From UBA1163 sp049513055 (lineage in GTDB: Bacteria > Desulfobacterota > BSN033 > UBA1163), in assembly GCA_049513055.1 (NCBI GenBank), contig JBEKWN010000068.1:1-21055 (forward strand): a DNA stretch of 21,055 nucleotides, in the 5' to 3' direction. A model generated the notes under the pieces. It did no database searches. It saw only the letters and a program-made list of their open reading frames with translations, and was not told the origin of the DNA. This document shows, piece by piece, positions 20,903-21,055 of the stretch. Position 1 is the first letter of the stretch; the number at the start of each line of letters is the position of its first letter. The position numbers and the translations under genes were made by a program.

Positions 20903-21055
20903 TGTCAATAGTGGACACGAAAGACTCTCTCATGCTGCAACCTGCCTTACATAGAACTGCCGCTCATAGACAGCTGGGGATAGGTACCCCAGCCGTGCTT
21001 GCCGTCTTTGCCGATTGTAGAATACCTCTATGTATTCGGTGATCTCTCGGATGGC
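20891..21055 (-). mobile_element. End of a second IS3-family element, running off the right edge
   Basis: The element begins near TGTGACCCCTGATGTCAATA at 20891 and continues past the window. It contains the 3' end of a transposase gene on the minus strand. It is a different element from the one at 16260-17494, judged by its transposase C-terminus and end sequence. Its exact boundary is inferred from where the Crp-like frame breaks. Confidence 0.7.
20930..21055 (-). CDS. IS3-family transposase, C-terminal part
   Basis: The visible part reads AIREITEYIEVFYNRQRRQA and then RLGYLSPAVYERQFYVRQVA before TGA at 20930-20932. The 'YIxxFYNxxRxHxxLGYxSPxxxE' ending is typical of IS3-family OrfB integrases, downstream of the catalytic Glu. 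The gene is open at the right edge and shows no lesion in this stretch, so this copy may be younger than the decayed IS at 16260. Confidence 0.85.
   Translation of the reverse strand, partial: AIREITEYIEVFYNRQRRQARLGYLSPAVYERQFYVRQVAA

Overview
The window looks like an accessory polysaccharide region of a Gram-negative bacterium, most likely a deltaproteobacterium-type (Desulfobacterota) metagenomic genome. This is an inference from the protein families, from the moderate GC content with AT-rich spacers, and from an export/assembly gene set that resembles exosortase (XrtA/PEP-CTERM)-associated exopolysaccharide loci. No exosortase, PEP-CTERM substrate, glycosyltransferase, flippase or polymerase is visible here, so the locus must continue outside the window. 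No rRNA, tRNA or CRISPR array was seen.

Almost everything from 188 to 17440 lies on the minus strand and reads right to left. In transcription order: a receiver-less sigma-54-type AAA+/Fis regulator (15239-16231), a 30-codon coupled ORF, two tandem Wza-like export proteins, a Wzz-type co-polymerase, a four-helix-bundle protein, an ExeA-like AAA ATPase, a BY-kinase with a tyrosine tail, and a NusG/RfaH-like antiterminator. Then come a small Cys-rich protein, a sugar-phosphate transferase with a degenerate GGDEF-like N-terminus, and a WbpB/WbpD/WbpE-like trio expected to make a diacetamido uronic acid sugar nucleotide. Two toxin-antitoxin modules (VapBC, HigBA) and a FemAB-like acyltransferase finish the run. 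A MazF-like C-terminus reads in from the left edge on the plus strand.

The cluster carries several layers of small repetitive DNA. There are three copies of a palindromic MITE-like element flanked by TTTAC. Degenerate 7-bp tandem repeats of several sequence types occur in many gaps and once inside the aminotransferase gene. There are four four-helix-bundle (23S rRNA intervening-sequence type) genes, of which three are broken.

From 16260 to 17494 lies a decayed IS3-family element directly upstream of the regulator. The right part (17.5-21 kb) is a mosaic of an AT-rich spacer, a frameshifted 43-codon ORF, a frameshifted small basic protein, a KH plus cold-shock fusion protein, a SAM methyltransferase and an ABM-domain protein. 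The last item is a Crp/Fnr-type gene cut after about 25 codons by a second IS3-family element that runs off the right edge.
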